Source: a virus
IMG/VR virus record: IMGVR_UViG_3300021437_000010
Location: 30,552-94,551 of that record
Length of the DNA: 64,000 bases
Strand: one strand, 5' to 3'
Both the position numbers and the translations under genes were made by a program. The notes below the pieces were generated by a model. That model was not told the DNA's origin and searched no databases. It saw nothing but the letters and a program-made list of their open reading frames with translations. This document shows positions 56,130 through 64,000 of this stretch, in pieces. Each line of letters opens with the position of its first letter. The first letter of the stretch is position 1.

Positions 56130-57455
56130 TCAGCTAGTAGCAATTTTAAGTGCGCGGAACGACTCAGGAAGTAGAATATCGCCACCGACACGTTGGCGAG
56201 CAATAAATCCTATCAATCCAGAAGCCGCATAAAGCTCATTGAGTTGCTGCATGCTCATCATCACCCGATCAACGATCATGTAATTCTTGAAGTCGCCAAC
56301 GATGAGAGGATAGGCGTTAGCTGCAATCTCAGGCATGTCTGGCATCTCAAGGTACGGCCTATCATAGATTGTGCTTGGGAGGTTGCTACCCGCGAATGGT
56401 TGCCACAATGGACGGTTTTGTGCATCCTTCAACAATCGGATAGAGTTGAGTGTTGCACGGGTCATGATGAAAGTGGCATTAGGAGCGTAGTCAGCTTTGA
56501 GATCCATGAACACATTTAATATGCAGTCTGCTGTGATGGTTGTTGCGTTTCCAGAAGGGACATACGCAATTGCATCGGTAACGTTGTTTTTACCAGCAGA
56601 TCCACCTGTATAGCCCGATGAGGCTTTAATTGGATAGCTCAGGATGCCACGAGGCTTACCGTTACCATCTCCAGATACGAAAGCCAAGCCTTCAGTTTTT
56701 GCGAATTGGAGAGTGAGACGCTCTTTAATGAAGTCTTCAAGATTGAACTGTGAGTCCTCAATATTTTGCTGAGAAAGGAGCAGGAGACCACGCATCTCGT
56801 GTACAGGGATCGAGATCATACCCACTGTTGGGGTATTGGAGTTGGCAAAAGCCGCTTGCTCAGTTGACCAGTATGCTGTGGTGTCGGCTGCCAACGCGGG
56901 TATTTGTATTTTTTCTGCACTCGTTGTCTGCACGCGGCAAATACCACGCATTTTTGAGATAAGTAACTTATACTCTTGCAACTCATCCATGAAGTCGGTA
57001 GAAGCGAAAAAGCCACCTGTGGTAGCATCACCCGCATAGAGCGTTTTGCGTTCTGCTGGCATGTATGCTTGTAGAATATGTGACTTCTCTTCTGTGGTCA
57101 TCAGATCGAACTTGCCAGCACTTCGAATGGCTTTGGCAAAGGCTGCATGGTGCGCGCTCCGCTCTTTTTTACCATCGCTTGTCTGGAGAGGAGGACGTTG
57201 GTTTGATAATTTGTACTCGTTAAGAGTTTTTGTCACACTCTCAAGATCATTGCTTTGGGATTTAAAGATCTGCTCTAGCTCAGAGATACGATTGCCGATC
57301 TTATCCATATTCTCTTTGTATTCAGCAGGCATTTGACCAGTTTTTGAGGTTAATTCCTCTCCAAGCTTCTTTTGCTCTTTGTCAAGATCATCCACGCGAC
57401 TTCTCAGATCATGCGTGAGAGTCTTAAACTCGTTCATGTAATCTGCTATTGCCAT
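56130..57455 (-). CDS. HK97-type major capsid protein
   Basis: About 441 residues from ATG 57455 (behind AAGGA); the ATG at 57467 lies in the SD. The first 110 residues are a helical coiled coil (delta domain) that is usually removed by the protease; the fold continues with RKTLYAGDATTGGFFASTDF and ends in IGFIARQRVGGDILLPESFR, then ALKIA, the classic end of HK97 capsid proteins. Confidence 0.95.
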   Translation of the reverse strand: MAIADYMNEFKTLTHDLRSRVDDLDKEQKKLGEELTSKTGQMPAEYKENMDKIGNRISELEQIFKSQSNDLESVTKTLNEYKLSNQRPPLQTSDGKKERSAHHAAFAKAIRSAGKFDLMTTEEKSHILQAYMPAERKTLYAGDATTGGFFASTDFMDELQEYKLLISKMRGICRVQTTSAEKIQIPALAADTTAYWSTEQAAFANSNTPTVGMISIPVHEMRGLLLLSQQNIEDSQFNLEDFIKERLTLQFAKTEGLAFVSGDGNGKPRGILSYPIKASSGYTGGSAGKNNVTDAIAYVPSGNATTITADCILNVFMDLKADYAPNATFIMTRATLNSIRLLKDAQNRPLWQPFAGSNLPSTIYDRPYLEMPDMPEIAANAYPLIVGDFKNYMIVDRVMMSMQQLNELYAASGLIGFIARQRVGGDILLPESFRALKIATS

Positions 57456-57504
57456 TATGCTTAACATCCTTATGTGTATTCGTCTCTACGTTAGGTCGTT
57501 GCAA

Positions 57505-59253
57505 TCAGCGAGGTTTCAATTCCTGAAATAACGAGGCCAACGCTAGCTCAAACTCTCTCTCCTCCTCCGCAGTGCTTTTTTGCGAGTGCGTTGGGGTGCC
57601 ACGTGCCTCTTGTTGAGACGGGGTAGCGCAAGTGCTCTTGCCTTCCTGTTGTCCATCATCAGGTTTGCCAGAATCGTTACCTGCATATGGTGTTTCCGCA
57701 CCTTGCATTGTATTTGCAAAGTCATCAGCAGCCGTACGAACTGCTTTTGCATGCTCTTTCATGATGTCCATAGCCTTATCGGCATGATCATGCATGGAGT
57801 CGGCAACACTCTTAATGCTTTGGGCTGTAGCTGCACTAATAGCGCGTCCAGATTTTGTATTATCGTTAGCTATATCAGCAAGATTGTCGGCTGTATCATG
57901 CATAGCATTCGCATGATCTCGCATTGCTGCTTTTACGCTTTTAGCAAGATCTTTCATACTTTTTACATGATCATCGATTTTTTGCTGATTAGTCGAGGAT
58001 ATCGGCTTGCCAAGCTTGGCTGAACGTCTACGATTGTTGCTCATCCATCCATAGTTTGATTGGCTATCACTGCCATATTGCATGGTGTAATCTGCTGGAC
58101 AAGTGGAACTATCTGTTAGATATCCTGATAGATCACACTCAATAGCCTCTGGAACGAACTTAGATAGCACTAGAGTTTTGAAGTCATCAAGAGCAGCGCT
58201 TACGTCTGCTTCTGGTTGATCACCAATCTTAAATGCATCTAGAATTGCGCAAGTGAGCGAGCAGATAAATACGTCTTGCCAATCCTCTAAAAGATCAGAG
58301 CACATTTCTTCTGCATAATGCTCTTGTACCGTCTTGTATTCTTTAGATTTTCTTGTCATATGTCTCCCATAAGACTTATCATCATTCTCCCAAGGAGGCA
58401 CCATATCCATTTTTTTGTAGTAGGTTGCAATTTTAGCTTTTACACCTGCCACATCATCTATGTTCGCACCGCCCATAGCGCCCATAATAACACCGGCACC
58501 GGATATGATGCCTTGCGGAATAGCTTTCATCTCGCCACCACTTTTAGCGACAAAGGGGAACTTACAATCTGCAAGTTTTTCAGGTGGTGATTTTGCGACC
58601 CAAAAGAAACACTGAGCTGCTTTTGACCAATTGACCTCATCCCCACTAGTAGCCCATTCTTGGATATCCTTCTTGGCTTGCGCCCCATCCCACTTCGTAT
58701 CCTTGTCTGCAAGAGGCCATGATGTTTTGCCTGATGCGGATTTAACATCGGTTACCACTGCTTCTTCATTGGCGGGGAAAGTAACCAAAGAGCCTTCCCA
58801 TAGACGTAATTCCACTAAATCGCGTATCATCTTTCCATCAATTTTTACATAGTCAGATTTAATGGTGTCGTAGCCTATTGATTGTTGGAATACATACCCT
58901 TTCTTTAATGCGCTGTATGCTTCTTTTCCTTTTTGTACGTCTAGATCTATCTCAAGCTCAACAAAGAGTCCGATATTGTCTTCTTTTGCTTCAAGATAGC
59001 CTCCGATGGGATTATTCGGATCATGTTGCCACAAGAGAGGCATGATATAGCGTTTGTTGTTAGCTTTCTTATATTCATACTTGTTTTGTAGTGTTCTTTT
59101 AAACGCTCCAGGTCTTACACGATCACCCTGATCATCGATATTATCAAAGGTGCTCAAGTAACCCTTCACAATGCCTTTTTCATCATCAAAGTCTTTGGCA
59201 TGAAATGAAAAAGCTTTTGTTTGCCTTGTGATAGTTGCCGCACTTTTACTCAT
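57505..59253 (-). CDS. HK97-type prohead protease fused to insertion and scaffold
   Basis: A 582-residue protein, about three times the usual length. Residues about 10-170 are the protease: KGIVKGYLSTFDNIDDQGDR, PLLWQHDPNNPIGG (catalytic His), LRLWEGSLVTFPANEEAVV (catalytic Ser). Residues about 180-280 hold another module (WSKAAQCFFWVAKSPPEKLA, CKFPFVAKSGGEMKAIP). Residues about 300-480 are mixed and 410-510 a helical region with repeated D-H-A/M-D heptads, which probably acts as scaffold and is later degraded. It overlaps the portal gene by 4 bases. Confidence 0.85.
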   Translation of the reverse strand: MSKSAATITRQTKAFSFHAKDFDDEKGIVKGYLSTFDNIDDQGDRVRPGAFKRTLQNKYEYKKANNKRYIMPLLWQHDPNNPIGGYLEAKEDNIGLFVELEIDLDVQKGKEAYSALKKGYVFQQSIGYDTIKSDYVKIDGKMIRDLVELRLWEGSLVTFPANEEAVVTDVKSASGKTSWPLADKDTKWDGAQAKKDIQEWATSGDEVNWSKAAQCFFWVAKSPPEKLADCKFPFVAKSGGEMKAIPQGIISGAGVIMGAMGGANIDDVAGVKAKIATYYKKMDMVPPWENDDKSYGRHMTRKSKEYKTVQEHYAEEMCSDLLEDWQDVFICSLTCAILDAFKIGDQPEADVSAALDDFKTLVLSKFVPEAIECDLSGYLTDSSTCPADYTMQYGSDSQSNYGWMSNNRRRSAKLGKPISSTNQQKIDDHVKSMKDLAKSVKAAMRDHANAMHDTADNLADIANDNTKSGRAISAATAQSIKSVADSMHDHADKAMDIMKEHAKAVRTAADDFANTMQGAETPYAGNDSGKPDDGQQEGKSTCATPSQQEARGTPTHSQKSTAEEEREFELALASLFQELKPR

Positions 59254-61091
59254 ACAAGTACCTCTTCCATAAATCGTCTGTATTGCTGCCTAGACATTGT
59301 TTTTGCCTTGCTGCGTCTTGGTATATGGGGCAAAGATTTCTCTTCATCCTCATCGTCTTCCTGCTCCTGCTGAGCGGCTACATCCTTGTCATGACGAGAA
59401 GCAAGAAGTGCCACACCGAATGCAGCAGCGATGCCTGCGATGCTCCAATTACTGATAGAGTCGTGATCAGCACCGTCAGGAATAAAGAGTGTATATGCCT
59501 TGCATCTGCAAAAGCGGTGGCAATCCTCTGGTACGTCGCAACCATTTGGGAATGAGTCATCAATGTCTACCATCACACCGTCATTCTCTAGGCAAAACTC
59601 GCAAGCGTCTGCAGCACATTGCCAAATCTTATAATTCGCTTGTTGTTTTGTTTTGCGATAAGGCAAACGAGTAACAATTTTGTGATCATTAGCACGGTGT
59701 TTGCTGCCTGAGTTTTTTGCTGGAGGAACATCATTTGGCTCCGGTGCTGGCTTCTGTGGAGGTTGCTGACTTGGCTGTGTTGGGTCAGGTAATATCGGCT
59801 CTGGCTCTGGCTTTGGTGGAGCGGCGGGCTTCAAGAGGCTTTGTTCAGCATATTTATCAAGCTCAGAAACACGCACTAGGACAGCACCAAATCGGAATAC
59901 ATCGCCTCCTGGAGTTGGAGGCAAACCTGCAAGCTCACGAGCTTCATTCAACGTACATTCACCACTCATCCACATCTTATTAGCACGATCAGCCTTAGCA
60001 TCTTTTTGCGCTTGTATCATCTCCTGTATGACTTCAACACTCTCTTTGTCATAATATAGAAATGCATTTTTGAGATCTTTGTACATCGGCAAAAGCCATG
60101 TATTCCAGAGAGCATAGAGATCATCAAGTTCAGGAAATATTGCTTCAGTGTATGATGCTACTTTTGCTTGCTGCATATTTTCATAGGTAGTTGATGATGT
60201 ATCGCCAATTAGCTGAGGAGAAATATTGTAGATATTGGCAATAGCAGCGGCATTGTATTGTATTCCTGGCAACCAATCCATCTGAGCAGGTTGCAATCCT
60301 ATAGAGGTCCAAGTCAGGCCAGCATCAAGTACTGGAGAACGACCCGCATTGCGAGAGCCATGGAACTTATGATTAAGCTTTGCTTCAAGCTCATTCTTGT
60401 CATTTGGAGAAAGCACCGTTGGAACAGTCCAGGCACCAGCAGGACGGGCCATATTCTGGAGTAGAGCAAGGTTCCATTTCTTTGCTGCAATGGACTGATC
60501 AGCAAAGATAGCAGCGGCCTCTAGCGGGCTCATACCAAACATATCTTCAGAGATAGGATGCCAGTACTTCGTGTGTCCTATTTCGGTAGGAGAGATGAGC
60601 ATTGACCCAAGCGAGTCGTATTTATATCCGATTATGCCGCGTGGGCTCTGGAGTACGATCTTTGTTTGGTCAGGTCGTAGAGTCCACATCTCATTAGGTG
60701 GTTGATTGGGATTAGCACGTAGAACGTACTGAAATGCATTGCCTGATAACAATTTGTAGCTGATCAACGCTTCACGATAGGCAACACCGCTATTCTCATT
60801 ATTAGGCTTTTTGAGAAGATCAAGAACAGGATGAGAGTCTATCTCCTTTTCCATCGTTGCGTCTTTGTAAAGTATTGGCTGTATTGCCGAACCATTACGC
60901 GCTATATACGATATGCATTTATAGATTGTATCGTTGTCTTGATAACCTTCACGTGCAAAATTGCGATAATTCCTCTCCATACGCTTCTCTTGTGGCGTAT
61001 TGTAGATGTATGGAGTACCTGAATATGCAGGATTGAATTTTTCTTCTTTTGTAGGAGAGAATGCTGAAGCGAGACGAGAGAAGATATTCAT
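59250..61091 (-). CDS. HK97-type portal protein with C-terminal cysteine-rich domain
   Basis: A 613-residue protein from ATG 61091, whose first base is the last base of the terminase stop (TGATG). The first 420 residues match the HK97 portal family (EKRMERNYRNFAREGYQDND, LSGNAFQYVLRANPNQPPNE, GMSPLEAAAIFADQ, ELAGLPPTPGGDVFRFG). After a proline-rich linker, residues about 505-550 have CAADACEFCLENDGVMVDID and CHRFCRCKAYTLF, the zinc/cysteine pattern of MuF-like minor head proteins. This appears to be a fusion of portal and minor head domain. Confidence 0.9.
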   Translation of the reverse strand: MNIFSRLASAFSPTKEEKFNPAYSGTPYIYNTPQEKRMERNYRNFAREGYQDNDTIYKCISYIARNGSAIQPILYKDATMEKEIDSHPVLDLLKKPNNENSGVAYREALISYKLLSGNAFQYVLRANPNQPPNEMWTLRPDQTKIVLQSPRGIIGYKYDSLGSMLISPTEIGHTKYWHPISEDMFGMSPLEAAAIFADQSIAAKKWNLALLQNMARPAGAWTVPTVLSPNDKNELEAKLNHKFHGSRNAGRSPVLDAGLTWTSIGLQPAQMDWLPGIQYNAAAIANIYNISPQLIGDTSSTTYENMQQAKVASYTEAIFPELDDLYALWNTWLLPMYKDLKNAFLYYDKESVEVIQEMIQAQKDAKADRANKMWMSGECTLNEARELAGLPPTPGGDVFRFGAVLVRVSELDKYAEQSLLKPAAPPKPEPEPILPDPTQPSQQPPQKPAPEPNDVPPAKNSGSKHRANDHKIVTRLPYRKTKQQANYKIWQCAADACEFCLENDGVMVDIDDSFPNGCDVPEDCHRFCRCKAYTLFIPDGADHDSISNWSIAGIAAAFGVALLASRHDKDVAAQQEQEDDEDEEKSLPHIPRRSKAKTMSRQQYRRFMEEVLV

Positions 61092-62749
61092 CAGTCGTAC
61101 CCCCATCCGTGTTGGCTAGCCCAGGCAAAAGGATCAATCTTCGCGATTTCTTGCACGGGGACGCGGATGAAATGCACGGGACCTGACGTAGACTCGACAG
61201 GAACAGGATCTCCTGCAAGCGGGATAGCAGGAGTCACGACCTCATCAGCCGCCATTGAAACATTATCAACGATATCATCATGAGCAGCGCGTGGAAACAA
61301 CAACAATTCAGACTCTAGATCATTTATCCATGACGAATTCTTGCTAAAATAAAATTTACCATTTTCCATCCATATAGAAGCAGTAGAAGCACGTGAAACT
61401 TTGTCATGAGTAGGATTGTATTCTCGACACGGAATACCTTCTGCTAGTGCCTGCTGTATGAGCGCTAGTTGATAGCCAACGCGCTCTATTTTGAAGTAGG
61501 CTTTAGGATGTTGGAGATAAAGCAGACGAAGCTGTTTTAGCTGATCAGGGTTACCAATGTGTGCACGTATGAGATCAAGCAAGATCAAATCGCGTTCTGG
61601 AGTCACTGCCCAGATAGCAAACACGGTGTAGTCCGCACTTTGTTTGCTGCTGATAGCGAGATCAACCGTTACGAATTCCCAACATTGCGACTTGAGAATA
61701 GATCGCACACCGTTAGTGGTTTCAAGAATGTAAGCCTGATCAATCTCGTTAAAGTATCGGAACCATTCACGCTTGAATTGTCCACCACCACTTGGTACAG
61801 GCGACTGCTGGTACTGTGCAGCAAACCCAATGCTACCCAAGTCTCGCTTGTATCTTGCGAGTGTATCGTGATTGAAGCGCTCTGGCCATAGCAGTTCACC
61901 TTCTTCTGTGCGTGGATCTTCCCAGCCCAACATCGTAAAGCATTTACGATTGGGCTCAAATTCAGCAGGAAGGTTGAGATGCACCCAATCAGGGCGCTCA
62001 TTCAAAATGATGCCTGATACATCTTCAGCATGTATACGCTGTCCAATAACAATCATGCAATCTTTCGATGCATCATTCATTCGACTTGACCAGACTTCCC
62101 GAAACCACGTGTTAGCTGACTCACGTTCTGTAGCGCTGTGAGCTTCAGAAGCAGAATGCATATCATCTATATTTAATACACTTCCGCCTTCACCTGTCGT
62201 TGTTGATCCTACTGAAACCGCCAACTGATACCCCATCTTGTCATTCATAAAAAAGCGTTTTGCATTCTGTTGAGGATTTAGTGTGAACTCTTTTTCTCGT
62301 ATGAATTCCATTGATTGCGCATCATTTGAGAGTTTGAAGTCTTGTCCATAACGATCTTGGAACCATTGCGATTCAATGAGGTTGCGTTTCTTGAGATTGT
62401 CTCTTATAGCTAGGTTGAGCCCATAAGAAGCGCAAAGAAAACGCTCTTCCGGTCTTTGCAGCCAATCCCACACGGGCCAAATCACACTGCATATCGAGCT
62501 TTTAGAGTGCCTAGGAGGTATGTTAATCAGGAGAAATCGTATCTGCCGTAAAGTCAGAGCAGTCAGATGATCACACATGGCGTCAAGGCACCAACCATCA
62601 ACAAATGGGCTTGGATCAACATAACGCCATGCACTCGTGACAAACTGCTTTAGAGAACGTCGCATCTCCTCAGCTTCAGCAATCATCAGTAGGGTATTGG
62701 CAAGATTTTGATTAAGTGCAGTCACTGGAGACGGCGTGCGTTTAGCCAT
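61091..62749 (-). CDS. terminase large subunit
   Basis: A 552-residue protein. ATPase part: LLINIPPRHSKSSICSV (Walker A-like) near residue 80 and VGSTTTGEGGSVLNIDDMHS (Walker B-like D-D) near 180-195. Nuclease part: FVTVDLAISSKQSADYTVFA near 350 and LLFPRAAHDDIVDNVSMA near 490, giving the D-x-x and D-D of the RNase H-like fold. It packages DNA into the prohead. It overlaps terS by 8 bases. Confidence 0.95.
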   Translation of the reverse strand: MAKRTPSPVTALNQNLANTLLMIAEAEEMRRSLKQFVTSAWRYVDPSPFVDGWCLDAMCDHLTALTLRQIRFLLINIPPRHSKSSICSVIWPVWDWLQRPEERFLCASYGLNLAIRDNLKKRNLIESQWFQDRYGQDFKLSNDAQSMEFIREKEFTLNPQQNAKRFFMNDKMGYQLAVSVGSTTTGEGGSVLNIDDMHSASEAHSATERESANTWFREVWSSRMNDASKDCMIVIGQRIHAEDVSGIILNERPDWVHLNLPAEFEPNRKCFTMLGWEDPRTEEGELLWPERFNHDTLARYKRDLGSIGFAAQYQQSPVPSGGGQFKREWFRYFNEIDQAYILETTNGVRSILKSQCWEFVTVDLAISSKQSADYTVFAIWAVTPERDLILLDLIRAHIGNPDQLKQLRLLYLQHPKAYFKIERVGYQLALIQQALAEGIPCREYNPTHDKVSRASTASIWMENGKFYFSKNSSWINDLESELLLFPRAAHDDIVDNVSMAADEVVTPAIPLAGDPVPVESTSGPVHFIRVPVQEIAKIDPFAWASQHGWGYD

Positions 62750-63221
62750 TGCTCGCCTCCTTCAACTTCAATGCAAAAGCTTTGAACTCGACTAATTGCT
62801 TTGGAGACATAGAGCGAGTGTCAATTGTTATGGCGCTAGATGATTGTATATCGGCATTAATATCTATTTGTTGTTTTTCTTTATACTCAGGAAGATTAGC
62901 TTTCGCATAGGTGTTTGCTAGTGTATCGCTCCACTTATGCAACATGAGAGGATTGCCATTTTGATCATACACTACTTTGCCCATTGAAGTTACTGGCTCA
63001 TCCCAGCCATGAACGGCGCGTTGGTAAAAGGAACTACGAGCAGTATCCCTTGTCCGTTCTATTGCTTCTTCCCAGCCCTTTGAAAATTCTTTATACTTTT
63101 CGCGCCAATTATATGCACCTTCACGAGATATTCCGGCACGATCGCAAGCAAGTGAAATATTAGGATTTTCACGAAGAGACGCTAGGAACAGCGCCATAGT
63201 CTCGTTACGTTGTTCTGTGGT
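62742..63221 (-). CDS. terminase small subunit
   Basis: About 159 residues from ATG 63221, behind AGAGGTGGCCCT. The longer frame (63362) is rejected because it would begin upstream of a strong terminator hairpin. RENPNISLACDRAGISREGA followed by YNWREKYKEF is a helix-turn-helix like that of small terminase subunits; the C-terminus (SPKQLVEFKAFALKLKEASN) is a helical oligomerisation or contact region. Binds pac/cos DNA. Confidence 0.8.
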   Translation of the reverse strand, partial: TTEQRNETMALFLASLRENPNISLACDRAGISREGAYNWREKYKEFSKGWEEAIERTRDTARSSFYQRAVHGWDEPVTSMGKVVYDQNGNPLMLHKWSDTLANTYAKANLPEYKEKQQIDINADIQSSSAITIDTRSMSPKQLVEFKAFALKLKEASNG

Positions 63222-63310
63222 CATAGGGCCACCTCTGCGCATTGCATGCGTATTAGATGTCAAGTTGTCATTTCGCGCATTATCTTCGTTCAATCCAAGG
63301 TCTCCAAACA

Positions 63311-63353
63311 AATAAAAACGGGCGTTGCTCTCGTGATGAGAAACAACGCCCGT
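63311..63353 (-). terminator. strong terminator upstream of terS
   Basis: On the minus strand ACGGGCGTTG pairs with CAACGCCCGT (63353-63344 with 63327-63318) and is followed by TTTTTATT. It stands between the gene at 63378 and terS, so it must be read through, by-passed or used as a control point for the late operon. Confidence 0.85.
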
Positions 63354-63377
63354 GTGAAACACAATCTGAGCTGTATA

Positions 63378-63587
63378 CTATTTTGTTGTTCTTGTTCTTA
63401 TTCGACTTCTGCCAGAGACTTTATGCGAATACATATCTCTGTAGGTGATCGGATATCCATCCTGGAATATTATCTCAATTGATCCGTGTCCACTTGTAGA
63501 TTTGAAGTATTGCGACTTCTCCTCAATCCACCGGGATAGTTCAGATGGAAGATTGCCATTCTGATCGGTATCAATTGAAACATCCAT
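63378..63587 (-). CDS. small hypothetical protein at the head of the late region
   Basis: A 69-residue protein. WIEEKSQYFKSTSGHGSIEI, then IFQDGYPITYRDMY, ends in a basic tail (RSRIRTRTTK). No family recognised. It lies between the promoter at 63619 and the terminator at 63353. Confidence 0.55.
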   Translation of the reverse strand: MDVSIDTDQNGNLPSELSRWIEEKSQYFKSTSGHGSIEIIFQDGYPITYRDMYSHKVSGRSRIRTRTTK

Positions 63588-63618
63588 AAAACTATTACCT
63601 AAATCTTACTCTATATCA

Positions 63619-63647
63619 ACTGTAACACATACGTACAAACTATGCAA
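63619..63647 (-). promoter_or_regulatory. promoter of the late region
   Basis: On the minus strand TTGCAT (63647-63642), 17 bases, TACAGT (63624-63619). It faces the gene at 63378 and the structural operon beyond. Confidence 0.65.
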
Positions 63648-63876
63648 GAGGTTGTAGAGACGTCCGTTCTCCCCTTAAGCTCAAACCGTCAAAATCTTAC
63701 CCTGTTGATACTGGTGGCATTTTGATAGAATGTCCAAAGATACCACCGAACATTCACAAAGCCATTTCTCGACCTTCTGGACGATGACATTTCTTAGCGG
63801 CGGGACGTTCCTGCAACTATTCTCTCTATCCGATTCCCGCTTGCACCGGATAGAGCACCATCACAAGAACTTTAAC
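63648..63876. other. non-coding stretch with hairpins
   Basis: No gene is supported. CTCTATCCG (63824-63832) and CGGATAGAG (63847-63855) form a 9-bp stem. GGTGGCAT and ATACCACC near 63710-63745 form another. Confidence 0.5.
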
Positions 63877-63953
63877 GGCATGGAGTGGAATCGAACCACT
63901 CAAAGAACAAATCACGTGTTGGGAGGACGACCTGCTCTAAAACCTATCATGCC
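63877..63953 (-). tRNA. tRNA-like gene, D and anticodon arms degenerate
   Basis: The minus strand shows a 77-base unit. GGCATG pairs with CATGCC as acceptor stem (the seventh pair is A.C), TA occupies positions 8-9 and AGTGG-TTCGATT-CCACT is a perfect T-arm. The D-stem and the anticodon stem cannot be folded convincingly; CTCCCAA could be an anticodon loop (CCC, glycine), but its stem has mismatches. It may be a decayed tRNA, a tRNA-like mimic, or a tRNA fragment at a junction. Isotype is unresolved. Confidence 0.45.
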
Positions 63954-63962
63954 ATGTCTGGT

Positions 63963-63994
63963 TGGAGCGAGAGATGGAACCGTTTACTCGCTCC
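63963..63994. repeat. 8-bp perfect hairpin at the window end
   Basis: GGAGCGAG (63963-63970 region) and CTCGCTCC (63987-63994) with a 15-base loop, close to the tRNA-like unit. It could be part of a second RNA gene cut by the window edge; no tRNA fold is visible. Confidence 0.4.
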
Positions 63995-64000
63995 GATCAG

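Noticed and set aside
62742-63362. Long form of the small terminase
   Set aside because: Its first codons would lie inside the strong terminator at 63311-63353.
63963-63994. Second tRNA at the right edge
   Set aside because: Only an 8-bp hairpin; the candidate T-arm does not pair. Could be re-examined with sequence beyond the window.

Overview
The window reads as most of the genome of a tailed temperate phage (or a prophage) with a long non-contractile-tail (siphovirus) gene plan and an HK97-type head. No integrase, host housekeeping gene or rRNA is visible. The left edge cuts a primase gene, so the genome continues beyond the window. Promoters of the sigma70 type (TTGACA-17-TATAAT) and strong Shine-Dalgarno sites are easy to see. 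The host cannot be fixed from sequence alone. A Gram-positive-type LexA box, ThyX, TnpB and LamG-like tail proteins would fit a Chloroflexota (Ktedonobacteria-like) host, but this is a low-confidence inference.

Layout. 1-4.5 kb (+): end of a Toprim primase, then a ribbon-helix-helix (RHH) gene, a DUF3102/ParB-like protein and an HNH nuclease. 4.8-14.5 kb (mostly -): accessory genes, including DUF3820-like, YopX, RHH, a ParB-adenine/cytosine methyltransferase fusion and zinc-finger proteins. A 1.5-kb TnpB element sits inside a BRO-N antirepressor gene. 14.8-32.0 kb (+): early region with a divergent repressor/Cro-like switch at 15.9-16.9 kb, LuxR-type DNA-binding proteins, RusA, an exoribonuclease, a lambda-O-like initiator with iterons inside its own gene, DnaB, an HNH-DnaG-tail fusion, dCTP deaminase, ThyX and an ORF6N antirepressor. 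63.6 down to 32.0 kb (-): late operon running terminase, portal, protease, capsid, connectors, tail tube, tail chaperones with a -1 frameshift, tape measure, tip/fibres, holin/amidase and a papain-like protease.

The most notable find is a compact (237-nt) group I intron on the minus strand at 40467-40703. It splits a tail protein gene that otherwise looks truncated. P1 with the U.G pair, P3, P7, the S element and a 6-bp P10 can all be drawn, and splicing restores a 297-aa protein. A GIY-YIG homing endonuclease lies directly next to the split gene on the opposite strand. It shares its promoter and a structured leader with an unrelated HNH homing endonuclease 4.7 kb away, suggesting a common expression cassette for two families of selfish nuclease.

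Regulation is unusually legible. A repeated CTCTAGAG operator sits before two RHH genes and a LuxR gene. Perfect divergent promoters with TTGTCGGGTTATT operators flank an excisionase-like gene. AAGTGGTA half-sites fill the immunity region, and a promoter with a 12-bp inverted-repeat operator precedes the nuclease/initiator genes. All function calls are by family recognition from sequence; nothing was searched or computed.
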